DNA of 64,000 nucleotides from Bacteroidales bacterium M8 (GCA_001689495.1 LUJS01000043.1:29328-93327), one strand, 5' to 3'; shown: positions 31,493 through 42,132, counted from the stretch's first letter. The notes: a model not told the origin generated them from the letters alone. Program-made: numbers and translations.

Positions 31493-34400
31493 ATGAAAGA
31501 CTTAATCACAGGTCGTAGCCAGTGGCTGCGGCGATTTTCCCTTGCGACGCATTGGAAAACCATGCTCCTCCTGATGGTGCTCTGCGCAGGCCTTCCGGTC
31601 TCGGCTCAGAACATCACCGTCTCCGGTGTGGTCGAAGATAGCACCGGCGAACCCATGATCGGCGCCACCGTCCTCGTTGACGGCTCTAAGGAAGGTGCAG
31701 CTACCGACATTGACGGTAACTTCACTCTCAAGAACATTTCTCCCAAAGCTACTCTCAAGGTTTCGTATGTTGGTTACAAGACCGAAGAGGTGGCCGTAAA
31801 CGGTCAGACCAACCTCCGCATCGTCCTCGTCGAGGATTCCGAGGCTCTTGAGGAGGTAGTCGTTATCGGTTATGGCGGCACACGTGCCCGCCGCGACCTC
31901 ACCGGTTCAGTAGGTTCCGTATCGGGTGTCAAGCTCGCCGCCGTGCCTGTGACCTCTGCAGCCGTCGCCCTTCAGGGTAAGGTTGCCGGCGTGCAGGTTA
32001 CCACCGTCGACGGTCAGCCCGGTGCCGACATCAACATCCGCGTGCGTGGTGCGACATCGGTGACCCAGTCCAACGACCCCCTCTATATCGTGGACGGCTT
32101 TCAGGTAGAGAACATCAACGATATTCCCCCGTCCGACATCCAGAGCATCGACGTGCTCAAGGATGCCTCGCTCACCGCTATATATGGTGCGAAGGGTGGT
32201 AACGGTGTTGTCATCGTGACCACCAAGTCGGCTCAGGAAGGCAAGACTCAGGTGTCTCTCAACCTTCAGGGTTCTGTCAGCCACATCTCCAAGAAGCTCG
32301 ACCTCATGGATCCCTACGACTTCGTCAACTACCAGTGGGACTTCGCCACGGGCCGTTCCAAGTCGTCTTCGGCTGCCAAGCTCTTCCGCTTCAACTTCGG
32401 CAACATCCGCGACGTGGATCTCTATCGCTATGCTCCCCACCACGACTGGCAGGACGAGGTAATGGGCAACAACCCCTTCTCGTACTCGACCAACCTCTCT
32501 ATCGGCGGTGGCAATGACAATACCCGCTACAACATCTCGTTCACCCAGAGCGAGGACAAGGGTATCATCATGGGCTCGGGCGTACGTCGTACCAACATCC
32601 ACACCAAGCTGCAGACCAAGATCCTCCCCAACCTCACCCTGCAGTACAACCCCAAGGTTTCTTATCGTCGTGATGAGGGCGCAGGTGGCGACAACGTAGG
32701 TACCGGCGGTATCATCGACGTTCTCCGCTATCGTCCCACCAACGGTATCCGCGAGCTCGGTGGCATCACTTGGACTCCCGGTGCCGAGGATCCCGATCAG
32801 GAGCAGCTCTTCCAGTACACCAACCCTGTGAACGACATCCGCTCCAACACCCGCAAGAAACACTCCTACAGCGTTGCCAATCAGGCGTCTCTCGAGTACA
32901 AGCCCATCACCGGCCTGACCCTGCGCACCGAGGGCAACTATACCTTCTCGTTCTCTGACGACAACCGTTTCTGGGGCCCCCTGACCTCGACCGGCAAGAG
33001 CAACAACTCGCTGCCCGTGGCTCAGATCCAGAAGTCGCAGACCAACCAGTACACTTGGACCACCACCGCTTCTTATGACTGGAGCATCAAGGAGAAGAAC
33101 AACTTCTTCGCCCTCGTCGGCTTCGAGCTCTATCACAAGCAGGGCCAGTCCACCACCCAGCGCAACCGCTACTTCCCCCGCGAGATCACTGCCGACAAGG
33201 CCATCAGCAACATGGGCCTCGGTCAGCCTTACACCTCGACCTCGACTCTCGGCACCGCCGACCGCACCACATCGTACTTCGGTCAGCTCAACTACAACTT
33301 CGACCACAAGTACCTCCTCTCGGCCACGTTCCGTGCCGACGGTTCGACAATGTTCGCCAAGGGCCACCAGTGGGGCTACTTCCCCTCGGTTTCGGGTGCT
33401 TGGGTAATGTCTCAGGAAAACTGGATGAAGGACCTCACATGGCTTGACGAGTTCAAGATCCGTGCCGCCATCGGTAAGGCCGGTAACAACCGTATCAAGG
33501 CCGACATGTGGCGCTACCTCTACACCTCCAACTCTACCGGCGGCCCCGGCTTCGGCGAGGTTACTCCCGACGGCGAGCTCTGGTATGACTTTGACAAGTA
33601 CCTCCCCAACCCCGACATCAAGTGGGAGACAACCCTGACCCGCAACTTCGCCATCGACCTCTCGTTCTTCAGCGGTCGTCTGCGCATCACCCCCGAGTAC
33701 TATTGGAACACCACCTCAGACCTTATCTACGAGGCTGACGTGCTCACCACCCTCGGCTACCAGAAGCAGTTCCAGAACATCGGTCAGGTCACCAACCGCG
33801 GTTTCGAGCTCGCTGTCAACGGCGACATCCTCCGTGGCAAGGACTATGCCCTCAGCGCCAGCTTCAACCTCGGCGCCAACAAGATGAAGGTCGACAAGCT
33901 CACCGGCGACGAGTCTTACATCGAGCTCCGTCACAGCCGCGCCAACTCTTCGGCCGGCAACAACTACCGTCTCGAGGTAGGTGGCGAGGTTGGTCTCATC
34001 TACGGCTATGTATATGACGGCCTCTATGGCTTCGACGAGTTCACCTACAACACCGGTACAGGCGTCTTCGACCCCATACCTCAGGAGTTCGACGAGAACG
34101 GCAAGCTCATCAGCGGTACCATCCTGATGGACAACATGTACAACTCGAACGATCAGGGTACCCAGACCCAGCCCGGCAAGCCCAAGTTCCGCGACCTCAA
34201 CGGTGACGGCGTCATCGACGAGAACGACAAGACCATCATCGGCCGCACCACTCCCAAGCTGCAGGGCGGTTTCGGTCTCAACGGCCAGTGGAAGGGCTTT
34301 GACTTCACTGCCAACTTCACCTTCTTCTGCGACTTCGACGTCTACAACGCCACCGGCTATGTACTTTCTTCGTCGACCAACAACAAGAACAACTTCTACA

Positions 34401-34864
34401 ACGTCCTCTCGTCGTTCAACAACGACAACCGCTGGATGTACACCAACGGCGTAGAGCACATGTATGGCAACCCCCAGATGTTCTGGCCCAACTTCGAGGG
34501 CTCGGGCTTCGAGGGCGCTGAGCTCAAGGGCTATGAGATGTTCCAGATAGTCAATGCCGGCCGCACCGAGTGGAACCCCTCTGACGTAAACAAGGAGTTC
34601 ACCATCAGCAAGTTCGTCGAGGACGGCTCGTTCCTGCGTTGCACCGACATCACCGTCGGCTACACCCTCCCCGCCAAGATCTACAAGAAGGCAGGCATGA
34701 GCAAGTGCCGCTTCTATGCCTCTGTCACCAACCCCTTCATCATCACCAGCTATAGCGGTTATGACCCCGAGGTTGACGTTCAGAGCGGTCTTACCCCCTC
34801 GTACGACATGAACCGCTACCCGCGTTCGCGCAGCTACGTGTTCGGTCTCAATGTGGCATTCTAA
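31493..34864 (+). CDS. SusC-like TonB-linked glycan importer (1123 aa)
   Basis: Outer-membrane TonB-dependent oligosaccharide transporter. Signal peptide ending about residue 38 (VSAQN), then the carboxypeptidase-regulatory-like domain (ITVSGVVEDSTGEPMIGATV), TonB box region, plug domain (VNIRVRGATSVTQSNDPLYIVDGF, IDVLKDASLTAIYGAKGGNGVVIVTTK) and a 22-strand barrel that ends in an aromatic residue (FGLNVAF). It works with the SusD lipoprotein coded 33 bases downstream. The pectin enzymes on the opposite strand make pectic oligosaccharides the likely cargo. The N-terminal extension before the signal core (MKDLITGRSQWLRRF) is longer than usual but common in SusC proteins. Confidence 0.96.
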   Translation: MKDLITGRSQWLRRFSLATHWKTMLLLMVLCAGLPVSAQNITVSGVVEDSTGEPMIGATVLVDGSKEGAATDIDGNFTLKNISPKATLKVSYVGYKTEEVAVNGQTNLRIVLVEDSEALEEVVVIGYGGTRARRDLTGSVGSVSGVKLAAVPVTSAAVALQGKVAGVQVTTVDGQPGADINIRVRGATSVTQSNDPLYIVDGFQVENINDIPPSDIQSIDVLKDASLTAIYGAKGGNGVVIVTTKSAQEGKTQVSLNLQGSVSHISKKLDLMDPYDFVNYQWDFATGRSKSSSAAKLFRFNFGNIRDVDLYRYAPHHDWQDEVMGNNPFSYSTNLSIGGGNDNTRYNISFTQSEDKGIIMGSGVRRTNIHTKLQTKILPNLTLQYNPKVSYRRDEGAGGDNVGTGGIIDVLRYRPTNGIRELGGITWTPGAEDPDQEQLFQYTNPVNDIRSNTRKKHSYSVANQASLEYKPITGLTLRTEGNYTFSFSDDNRFWGPLTSTGKSNNSLPVAQIQKSQTNQYTWTTTASYDWSIKEKNNFFALVGFELYHKQGQSTTQRNRYFPREITADKAISNMGLGQPYTSTSTLGTADRTTSYFGQLNYNFDHKYLLSATFRADGSTMFAKGHQWGYFPSVSGAWVMSQENWMKDLTWLDEFKIRAAIGKAGNNRIKADMWRYLYTSNSTGGPGFGEVTPDGELWYDFDKYLPNPDIKWETTLTRNFAIDLSFFSGRLRITPEYYWNTTSDLIYEADVLTTLGYQKQFQNIGQVTNRGFELAVNGDILRGKDYALSASFNLGANKMKVDKLTGDESYIELRHSRANSSAGNNYRLEVGGEVGLIYGYVYDGLYGFDEFTYNTGTGVFDPIPQEFDENGKLISGTILMDNMYNSNDQGTQTQPGKPKFRDLNGDGVIDENDKTIIGRTTPKLQGGFGLNGQWKGFDFTANFTFFCDFDVYNATGYVLSSSTNNKNNFYNVLSSFNNDNRWMYTNGVEHMYGNPQMFWPNFEGSGFEGAELKGYEMFQIVNAGRTEWNPSDVNKEFTISKFVEDGSFLRCTDITVGYTLPAKIYKKAGMSKCRFYASVTNPFIITSYSGYDPEVDVQSGLTPSYDMNRYPRSRSYVFGLNVAF

Positions 34865-34897
34865 CCTAAATCCATATACCACTTACGAAACAATAAA

Positions 34898-36955
34898 ATG
34901 AAATTTCGCAATATATTCATAGCCGGTCTGTCGGCGCTGGCATTCGCCTCCTGCTCCGACTATCTGGACGTTCCAGCCCCCTCGCAGAACGAACTGGGTT
35001 ACGTCTACTCGGACCAGACCGAGATGGGTCGCGCCCTCAACGGCGTGTATGCATCCATGCTCGTCGACAACACCTATGGCGACAAACTCTACTCGACCTA
35101 CGTCATGAACACTGACGTAGACTTCAAGTCGAGCAGCTCACAGTTCCTCTCGGGCAACGCATGGTCTCGCTATGACGCCGACCCCGACGGTGGCGACATC
35201 AACAACACATGGGCGGCACAGTACAAGACCATCGAGCTCGCCAACATGTTTGTCGAGGGTGTCGAGGGCTCTCCCCTCTACAACCCCGAGGACGAGGAGA
35301 CATACGCCAACCTGCGCCAGATGGTCGGCGAGGCCAAGGTGCTCCGTGCCATCGTATATCACGACCTCACTTGGATGTTCGGCGACGTGCCCTTCACATT
35401 CAGCTCAAGCCGTGTAACCGGCACCACCATCCACCCCGTCACCGACCGTGCCGAGGTTCTCGATAACATCATCGCTGACCTCGAGAGCATCTGCGAGGAC
35501 ATGAAGTTTGCCGACGAGCTCGAGGATGGCGTCGAGCGCGTGTCCAAGGAAATGGCTTGGGCCATGATCGCCCGCATCGCCCAGACCGCCGCAGGCTATA
35601 CCCTCCGTCCCGAGGGCGACACCTATGGCAAGATGGAGCGCATGAATCCCGAGAACTGGCAGGACTACTACAAGACTGTCATCAAGTATGCCGACAAGGT
35701 CATCAAGTCGGGCAAGCACGACCTGAACAAGCAGTTCTATCAGGTATTCTCGGAGCCCTGCCAGCTCAAGGCTTCGTCCGTATCCGACGACGTCATCTGG
35801 GAGATCCCCTTTGCAAAGGAGTCTACCGGTCAGGTCGGCTACAACCACGGTCCCCAGATGGACAGCGACTCCGGCGTAGGCTTCGGTGTCTATGGCGAGT
35901 CTAAGGTCAACGCAGCCCTCAACGCTCTCTATCGCTTCCAGTTCGATCCCGAGGACATCCGTCGCGACTACGTTAACTGTCTCATCAAGTACAACGCTCC
36001 TCAGGGCGAGGCCATCCTGCACAACGCTTATGTAGTTCAGAACGGCAAGTGGTCCAAGCTGTGGGGTCCCGGCCTCGGTGCCCAGACCACCAAGAACACC
36101 GGCATCAACTTCCCCTTCATGCGCTATACCGACGTCCTCCTCATGTATGCCGAGGCTGTCAACGAGACTGAAGACGGCGTGTCGGGTGCCAACGGTGCAG
36201 CAGCCAAGGAGTCTCTCGCCAAGGTTCGCCGCCGCGCGTTCTCCAACGCCGAGAAGGTAGACGGCTACATCGCAGCCCGCACCTCGCAGGAGGATTTCCG
36301 CAAGGCCGTCCTCGACGAGCGCAAGTGGGAGTTTGCAGGCGAGAACATGCGCTGGCGTGACCTCGTGCGTCACAACATGCTCAACGAGATCGTCTACTGG
36401 TCATTCTACCGCTATCTCAGCATCGCCGAGCTCTGCGACGCATCTTCGGATAACGCACAGTATGTGTCTACCTACGACTTCGGTCGTGACGACGCCTACG
36501 ACAAGATGCCCTTCCACATCTACTATGTCAAGAACGTCGACAACAAGATCAAGGTCGATGGCGTTGAGCAGCCCATCCTCCCCGTAAACCAGTTCCCCAA
36601 TCAGGACGTCAAGGTGGCCCGCATACTCAACCCCTATGAGTACGCCAAGAAGAACGACTTCAGCACCGTCAGCAACCTTGAGGATGCCGAATACATGAAC
36701 TGGGCCAAGGAAGGCTCGATCAAGAACGAGATTCACTTCTCGCACCGCGGCTACATCTACCTCGGCAATGGTACCACCGGTCTCGACGGTGTGGTTTACA
36801 TCAACAACAACGGCAACTTCGTGATGGATAACATCAATCCCTCGTCGTTCCCCACCGCCAAGGATCTTCCCGTTATCCGTTACATCCTGCCTATCCCCCG
36901 CGCTGTCCTCAGCCGTTCGGGCGGTCAGTATGTCAACAAGTATGGTTACAAATAA
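34898..36955 (+). CDS. SusD/RagB-family glycan-binding lipoprotein (685 aa)
   Basis: Surface lipoprotein forming the lid over the SusC channel. Lipobox FASC with acylated Cys at residue 19, followed by SDYLDVPAPSQ, the usual SusD opening. TPR-like helical body with RALNGVYASML, NTWAAQYKTIELANMFVEG, EAKVLRAIVYHDLTWMFGDVPF and the C-terminal FPFMRYTDVLLMYAEAVNE and DERKWEFAGENMRWRDLVRHN motifs. At 685 residues it is longer than the typical 500-600; an extended C-terminal part (about 560-680) may shape the binding face. Same operon as susC. Confidence 0.96.
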   Translation: MKFRNIFIAGLSALAFASCSDYLDVPAPSQNELGYVYSDQTEMGRALNGVYASMLVDNTYGDKLYSTYVMNTDVDFKSSSSQFLSGNAWSRYDADPDGGDINNTWAAQYKTIELANMFVEGVEGSPLYNPEDEETYANLRQMVGEAKVLRAIVYHDLTWMFGDVPFTFSSSRVTGTTIHPVTDRAEVLDNIIADLESICEDMKFADELEDGVERVSKEMAWAMIARIAQTAAGYTLRPEGDTYGKMERMNPENWQDYYKTVIKYADKVIKSGKHDLNKQFYQVFSEPCQLKASSVSDDVIWEIPFAKESTGQVGYNHGPQMDSDSGVGFGVYGESKVNAALNALYRFQFDPEDIRRDYVNCLIKYNAPQGEAILHNAYVVQNGKWSKLWGPGLGAQTTKNTGINFPFMRYTDVLLMYAEAVNETEDGVSGANGAAAKESLAKVRRRAFSNAEKVDGYIAARTSQEDFRKAVLDERKWEFAGENMRWRDLVRHNMLNEIVYWSFYRYLSIAELCDASSDNAQYVSTYDFGRDDAYDKMPFHIYYVKNVDNKIKVDGVEQPILPVNQFPNQDVKVARILNPYEYAKKNDFSTVSNLEDAEYMNWAKEGSIKNEIHFSHRGYIYLGNGTTGLDGVVYINNNGNFVMDNINPSSFPTAKDLPVIRYILPIPRAVLSRSGGQYVNKYGYK

Positions 36956-36986
36956 TCTTGCCTGATTAATATACCGAACAAACACA

Positions 36987-39287
36987 ATGAAAAAACTGAT
37001 ATATGCCCTTACGGCCCTTGTGGCTCTGGGCGCATCTTCCTGCAAGGAGGACGAAATCAACTACTCGCCTTCAGACCTGCCCCGTCTGCCGCGTACGATG
37101 TTCCGCAGTGAGAACTCGACCAACCAGAAGCCCGAGGCTGACGAGTATGCATCAAAACTGGTGCCCGGCAAGGACAACGTGGTCCAGCTCTATTGGTATG
37201 GCGTCGAGGGTGCTGCCGGCTACGAGATCCGCTATGCGCAGAACCTCAAAACCGGTGTCTACGAGGACTGGTGCGACACCCTGCCCATCAACGGTCTCGA
37301 GCCCAAGGTAAAGACCTTCGTCGTAGGTCCCCACGTGCTCAACGCACAGATCCAGCACCTCGAGTATGGCTCTGACTACCGCTTCATCATCCGCGTTCTT
37401 TCGCCTCAGGGCGAGTCGCACCACTCCGAGTGGTACGGCCTCGGCGGCGGCCGCGAGTGGGAGGACTATCTCGGCATCACCACCAACGACGTCACCAAGC
37501 CTACCCCCTGTCAGATTGAGGAGAAGGGTTTCACCGATGCTGTCATCAGCTTCGATCTTACCTTCAACCCCAAAGAGTTCAGCGCCAACGACGTCAAGGA
37601 GATCAACGATGACGGTACTCCCAACGAGAACTGCATCCAGAACCGCTATGAGATCAAGGACGGCAAGTTCGTCGCTACGACTGTCGTTTGCCGCCCCGCT
37701 CCCTATAACGTGACCGCATCCATGCCCGAGGGCTTCACCAACGGCACCCGCGCCATCACTCAGGAGGAGCTCGCCTCAGGCAAGATCAAGGTAACAGGTC
37801 TTGACATGAACTCGGGCTACTACTTCTATCTGCGCAACGACAACAAGCTGCTCACCTATACCGACAATGGCGGCAAGCAGCAGACCACCGACATCTACGC
37901 CCTCTACGGCCCCATGTTCATCCGTACACTGGGCGTCGTTGGCGAGCCGCAGATCATCGAGCCCATCGTTGACCCCAACGATACCATCCCCGGTGCTGTC
38001 GAGTACAACGCAACCCGTATCGACACCATCATCACCAACTTCGTGAACTCAAACCAGATTGCCGAGGGTCAGGTTTACTACCTCCGCGGCGGCCACAACT
38101 ACTACACCGAGGGCAACCCCCTCGTGCAGAAGGGCTTCACTCTGGCTACACATCCCGATGACCTCGCGCAGGGCAAGCGTGCCACCGTATTCCTCGGCGG
38201 TATCGGCCTCAACGGCGAGACTCCCCGTACAGGCAACTGGGTACTCGGCAAGAACAAGGAGGCCGGCGACGTCGACGCCCCCATCGAGATCTCTGACGTT
38301 ATCTTCGAAGGCATCGACTTCAAGTGTCCTCTTGCCCGCAACTTCGGCATGGGTCAGGTTACCGGCAACTACTTCGTCAACATGTACTCGGGCGGTCTTG
38401 CCGTGACTTTCGAGTCATTCCAGCTCAAGAACTGTACCTTCCAAGGTTTTGTCCGCGGCTTCATCCGCGTGCAGGGTCCCCGCTACAAGGTCTTCAAGAA
38501 GTTTCTCGTCGAGGACTGCCTCTTCTACAATCAGGGCTACTATGACAACAACGGCCGCGGTTACACTTGGTTTGCCGGTGACGGCGGTCACGTGAAGACC
38601 AACCTCTGGAACGAGTTCATCCTGCGTCGTTGCACGTTCTACGATTCGCCCCGTCACGCTCTCATCTCCGACAACAACAAGCCTCTGGCTTGGGGTGACG
38701 GCGTCAAGTTCAACATCACCGTCGAGAACTGTACCTTCGTCAACTTCTCGACCCGCTCTAAGAGCCGTATGCTCCTTGACCTACGTTACCTCCCCAACGA
38801 TTCGAAGATCACCTTCAAGAACAACCTTATCGTTCTTGCCAAGGATCCCGCCGACAAGCGTGACCTCAATCAGGCCGGTTCCGACATCCGCGAGGTATCG
38901 GGCGCAGGCTGGATAACCTTCGATGTCAAGGACAACTACTCGCTCGGCTGTACCGACGACCACATGAAGGACGACGGTATCTTCAACGCCGCTGCCTTCT
39001 CGGCCTCGAAGAACTCGATGGGCGCTATGTGGGACTGGTATCCCGGCCTCGTGTCGGGCGACAAGGAAGACCTCAAGGTCAAGGTAGGCGCTACGCCTCT
39101 CCGCGCCGACGAGTTCTTCAACAACCCCAATCCTCCCTACAAGAGCTTTGACAAGGCTAACCCCAACGTAAATGACCACGCTGCTCCCGCAGACATCTTC
39201 AACGCTCTCAAGGTCAAGACCGACACCCGCGTTCAGTCACACGAGATCTATCAGAAGAGAATCGGTGACCCCCGCTGGTACAACTGA
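36987..39287 (+). CDS. Surface lipoprotein of pectin loci, DUF4957/DUF5123-like (766 aa)
   Basis: Third gene of the SusCD operon, in the place of SusE/F. Lipobox ASSC, acylated Cys 19. Residues about 55-260 look like fibronectin-type domains (VQLYWYGVEGAAGYEIRYA, SDYRFIIRVLSPQG). From about 370 the chain is a right-handed beta-helix: repeated short strands such as DVIFEGIDFKC, QLKNCTFQGFVRGFIRVQG, FILRRCTFYDSPRHALISDN, ITVENCTFVNFS, and KITFKNNLIVLA. No GH28 or pectate-lyase catalytic set was seen, so a glycan-binding role is more likely than catalysis. A strong hairpin terminator follows. Confidence 0.85.
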   Translation: MKKLIYALTALVALGASSCKEDEINYSPSDLPRLPRTMFRSENSTNQKPEADEYASKLVPGKDNVVQLYWYGVEGAAGYEIRYAQNLKTGVYEDWCDTLPINGLEPKVKTFVVGPHVLNAQIQHLEYGSDYRFIIRVLSPQGESHHSEWYGLGGGREWEDYLGITTNDVTKPTPCQIEEKGFTDAVISFDLTFNPKEFSANDVKEINDDGTPNENCIQNRYEIKDGKFVATTVVCRPAPYNVTASMPEGFTNGTRAITQEELASGKIKVTGLDMNSGYYFYLRNDNKLLTYTDNGGKQQTTDIYALYGPMFIRTLGVVGEPQIIEPIVDPNDTIPGAVEYNATRIDTIITNFVNSNQIAEGQVYYLRGGHNYYTEGNPLVQKGFTLATHPDDLAQGKRATVFLGGIGLNGETPRTGNWVLGKNKEAGDVDAPIEISDVIFEGIDFKCPLARNFGMGQVTGNYFVNMYSGGLAVTFESFQLKNCTFQGFVRGFIRVQGPRYKVFKKFLVEDCLFYNQGYYDNNGRGYTWFAGDGGHVKTNLWNEFILRRCTFYDSPRHALISDNNKPLAWGDGVKFNITVENCTFVNFSTRSKSRMLLDLRYLPNDSKITFKNNLIVLAKDPADKRDLNQAGSDIREVSGAGWITFDVKDNYSLGCTDDHMKDDGIFNAAAFSASKNSMGAMWDWYPGLVSGDKEDLKVKVGATPLRADEFFNNPNPPYKSFDKANPNVNDHAAPADIFNALKVKTDTRVQSHEIYQKRIGDPRWYN

Positions 39288-39309
39288 TAAATAAGATCTT
39301 TCAGCTATC

Positions 39310-39343
39310 GCGCCCCCGCACGTCTCACGACATGCGGGGGCGC
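39310..39343 (+). terminator. Terminator of the susCD operon
   Basis: Perfect 11-bp stem (39310-39320 with 39333-39343), 12-base loop, followed by TTTGCG, 22 bases after the stop. Confidence 0.8.
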
Positions 39344-39373
39344 TTTGCGTCTTGTCAACTTAAGCCCCGCGAT

Positions 39374-39405
39374 TTTGTTTTTATAAATAAATTGTATTAT
39401 CTTTG
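39374..39405 (+). promoter_or_regulatory. Promoter of malQ
   Basis: TTTG (39374-39377), 20 bases, TATCTTTG (39398-39405); start codon 45 bases downstream. Confidence 0.8.
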
Positions 39406-39450
39406 CCGATAGAAGAATATTAAAATAAACATATCATACTTACCTGAAAA

Positions 39451-42114
39451 ATGAAACTCACATTCAGCGTCAATTATCGCACCGAATGGGGCGAGTCTCT
39501 CTGGATAGCCGGCACCGCGCCCGCGCTTGAGGGTGGCGTGCCCATGCACCTCGACGGACAGGAGACTTGGACCGCCGTAGTCGACGTGCCCGAGGATGCC
39601 GCTCCGTTTGAATACGGATACGAAGTGCGCCACGAGAACGGTGGCGTCAAGAAGGAGTGGGGTCACCCCCGCACGTTCCGCAGGGCCGACAACGCCCATC
39701 GCTTTTATGTCTGCGACCGCTGGCAGGATCAGCCGTGGGACAAGCCATACTACTCGATGGCCTTCACCGACTGCATCTGCCGCCGCGAGGAGCGCGACGA
39801 GCGTCAGCTCCCCTCGGCCGGAATGCTCACGCTCACCGTCGACGCCCCCATGATAGCCCAAGACGAGGCCGTGGCCGTCAGCGGCGAGGACGAGACCCTC
39901 GGCGCTTGGATGCCCGAGAAGGCCCTGCGCATGTCTGATGCCGACTATCCCACGTGGAGCGTCAACATACCCCTCTCGGTTCTCCGCGAGGGCACCGACT
40001 ATAAGTTCCTCATCGTCAAGAAGGCCACCGGCGCCGTCGTGGCGTGGGAAGGTCGCGACAACCGCCGCCTCGAGCCCCTCGACGTGCAGCCGAGCGACAC
40101 AGTGGTCGATGCCGGACAGCGTCTTGTCAACCCCCTCACCCCGTGGAGGGGCGCAGGCGTGGCCATCCCCGTCTTCTCGCTCAGAAGCGACGACGACTTC
40201 GGCGTTGGCGACTTCCTCGACCTCAAGGGTATGATAGACTGGGCCGTGCAGACCCGCCAGCAGTTCGTGCAGCTCCTGCCCGTCAACGACACCACCATGA
40301 CCGGGTCGTGGACCGACTCGTATCCCTATAACGCAAACTCGACGTTTGCCCTCCATCCCATGTATCTGCGCCTGCAGGCCATGGGGCGCCTCAACGATCC
40401 CGAGCGCCAGAGATATTACGACGACCTGGGCCGCGAGCTCAACCGCCTCGCCGAGGTCGACTACGAGCGCGCCAACAACGCCAAGAACGAGTTCACGCGC
40501 GAACTCTTCGCACAGGACGGCCCGGCCGCCATGCAGAGCCCCGAGGTCAAGGCGTTTGTCGAGAAGAACGCATCGTGGCTCACCCCATACGCCGCTTGGT
40601 GCGTGCTTAGAGACCTCAACAAGACCCCCGACATGAGCAAGTGGGGAGACATGGCCGTCTATGACGCCGCGAGGGTCGACGCATTCATCAACGCCCACCG
40701 CGACGAGATCGACTATGTGTACTGGATACAGTATCACCTCGACCGTCAGATGCGCGAGGTCCACGAGTATGCCCGCCACCACGGCGTGGCCATCAAGGGC
40801 GACATCCCCATCGGCATCTCGCGCCACAGCGTCGACGCTTGGCTCTCGCCCCGACTCTTCAACCTCGACTGTCAGGCCGGTGCTCCGCCGGACGATTTCT
40901 CTGTCCTCGGCCAGAACTGGGGATTCCCCACATACAACTGGGAGGAGATGTCAAAGGACGGCTTCGCGTGGTGGAAGGCACGTTTCCGCAAGATGGCCGA
41001 GTATTTCGACGCCTACCGCATAGACCACGTTCTGGGCTTCTTCAGGATATGGCAGATACCCATGAACGCCCTCCACGGCCTGCTCGGCGTCTTCAACAGG
41101 GCATTGCCCTTCTCGCCCGACGAGCTCAGGAACAACTATGATTTCTGGCTCGACACCGAGCGCCAGACCAAGCCCTTCATTCAGGAGTGGATGCTGGGCG
41201 ACTTCTTCGGCGAGTGGACCGACGAGTGCCGCGACACCTATCTGGTCGACGCCGGCTATGGCTCGTATCGCCTCAAGCCCGAGTTCGACACCCAGCGCAA
41301 GGTGGCCGACCACTTTGCCGCCCTCGAGAAGAGCGACAAGAACGTGCGCATCTGCGAGGCCCTCCTCGGACTGATCGACGACGTCCTCTTCATCGAGGAT
41401 CCCGTCGAGAAGGGCAAGTATCATCCCCGCATCTCGGCACAGTTCACATACTGCTACCGCTCGCTCACCGACTATGAGAAGTGGTGCTTCAACCGCCTCT
41501 ACAACGACTTCTACTATCGTCGCAACAACGACTTCTGGTATGGTCAGGCCATGTGGAAGATGCCGCCGCTCATTCAGGCCACCGACATGCTCACCTGCGC
41601 CGAAGACCTCGGCATGATACCCGCCTGCGTGCCCGCCGTGATGAACGCCCTCGAGATACTCGTTCTCGAGATACAGCGCATGCCCAAGGACCCCGCCACG
41701 CCGTTCGGCAACACTTGGCACTATCCCTACTATTCGGTCTGCACCACGTCGACCCACGACATGGACGGCATACGCCGCTGGTGGGAGGCCGACAGGTCGG
41801 TGACCCAGCGCTTCTACAACGAGGTGCTGCGCGAGCCCGGCGAGGCTCCGCAGTATGCCGAGCCGTGGATATGCGAGCGCATCGTCAACCTGCACCTGCA
41901 GTCGCCCTCGATGCTCTGCATACTCCCCCTTCAGGACTGGCTCAGCATTGACGGCGTGATGCGCCGCCGCGACCCGCGCGAGGAGCTGATCAACATCCCC
42001 GCCAACCCCCGCCACTACTGGAGATACCGCATGCACCTCACCACCGGCCAGCTCATCGAAGCCAAGGAACTCAACAACCGCCTCAAGGAAATGATCGCCA
42101 CCTCAGGCCGCTGA
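39451..42114 (+). CDS. malQ: 4-alpha-glucanotransferase (GH77) with two starch-binding modules
   Basis: Cytoplasmic amylomaltase that rearranges malto-oligosaccharides and releases glucose. No signal peptide. Two N-terminal CBM20-type modules (about 1-95, SVNYRTEWGESLWIAGTAP; about 125-225, SGEDETLGAW and YKFLIVK) precede the GH77 barrel, the arrangement also found in plant DPE2. Catalytic residues: nucleophile Asp525 (RIDHVLGFFRIW), acid/base Glu718 (CAEDLGM), and the stabilising Asp in STHDMDGIRRWWE. Length 887 matches the long Bacteroidetes form. Monocistronic, with consensus promoter and a terminator at 42133-42165. It belongs to glycogen/starch metabolism, not to the pectin system beside it. 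Confidence 0.96.
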   Translation: MKLTFSVNYRTEWGESLWIAGTAPALEGGVPMHLDGQETWTAVVDVPEDAAPFEYGYEVRHENGGVKKEWGHPRTFRRADNAHRFYVCDRWQDQPWDKPYYSMAFTDCICRREERDERQLPSAGMLTLTVDAPMIAQDEAVAVSGEDETLGAWMPEKALRMSDADYPTWSVNIPLSVLREGTDYKFLIVKKATGAVVAWEGRDNRRLEPLDVQPSDTVVDAGQRLVNPLTPWRGAGVAIPVFSLRSDDDFGVGDFLDLKGMIDWAVQTRQQFVQLLPVNDTTMTGSWTDSYPYNANSTFALHPMYLRLQAMGRLNDPERQRYYDDLGRELNRLAEVDYERANNAKNEFTRELFAQDGPAAMQSPEVKAFVEKNASWLTPYAAWCVLRDLNKTPDMSKWGDMAVYDAARVDAFINAHRDEIDYVYWIQYHLDRQMREVHEYARHHGVAIKGDIPIGISRHSVDAWLSPRLFNLDCQAGAPPDDFSVLGQNWGFPTYNWEEMSKDGFAWWKARFRKMAEYFDAYRIDHVLGFFRIWQIPMNALHGLLGVFNRALPFSPDELRNNYDFWLDTERQTKPFIQEWMLGDFFGEWTDECRDTYLVDAGYGSYRLKPEFDTQRKVADHFAALEKSDKNVRICEALLGLIDDVLFIEDPVEKGKYHPRISAQFTYCYRSLTDYEKWCFNRLYNDFYYRRNNDFWYGQAMWKMPPLIQATDMLTCAEDLGMIPACVPAVMNALEILVLEIQRMPKDPATPFGNTWHYPYYSVCTTSTHDMDGIRRWWEADRSVTQRFYNEVLREPGEAPQYAEPWICERIVNLHLQSPSMLCILPLQDWLSIDGVMRRRDPREELINIPANPRHYWRYRMHLTTGQLIEAKELNNRLKEMIATSGR

Positions 42115-42132
42115 TCATCCCCCCATATCACC

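Noticed and set aside
31907..33367. 486-codon minus-strand frame inside susC
   Set aside because: Antisense shadow of a clear SusC gene.
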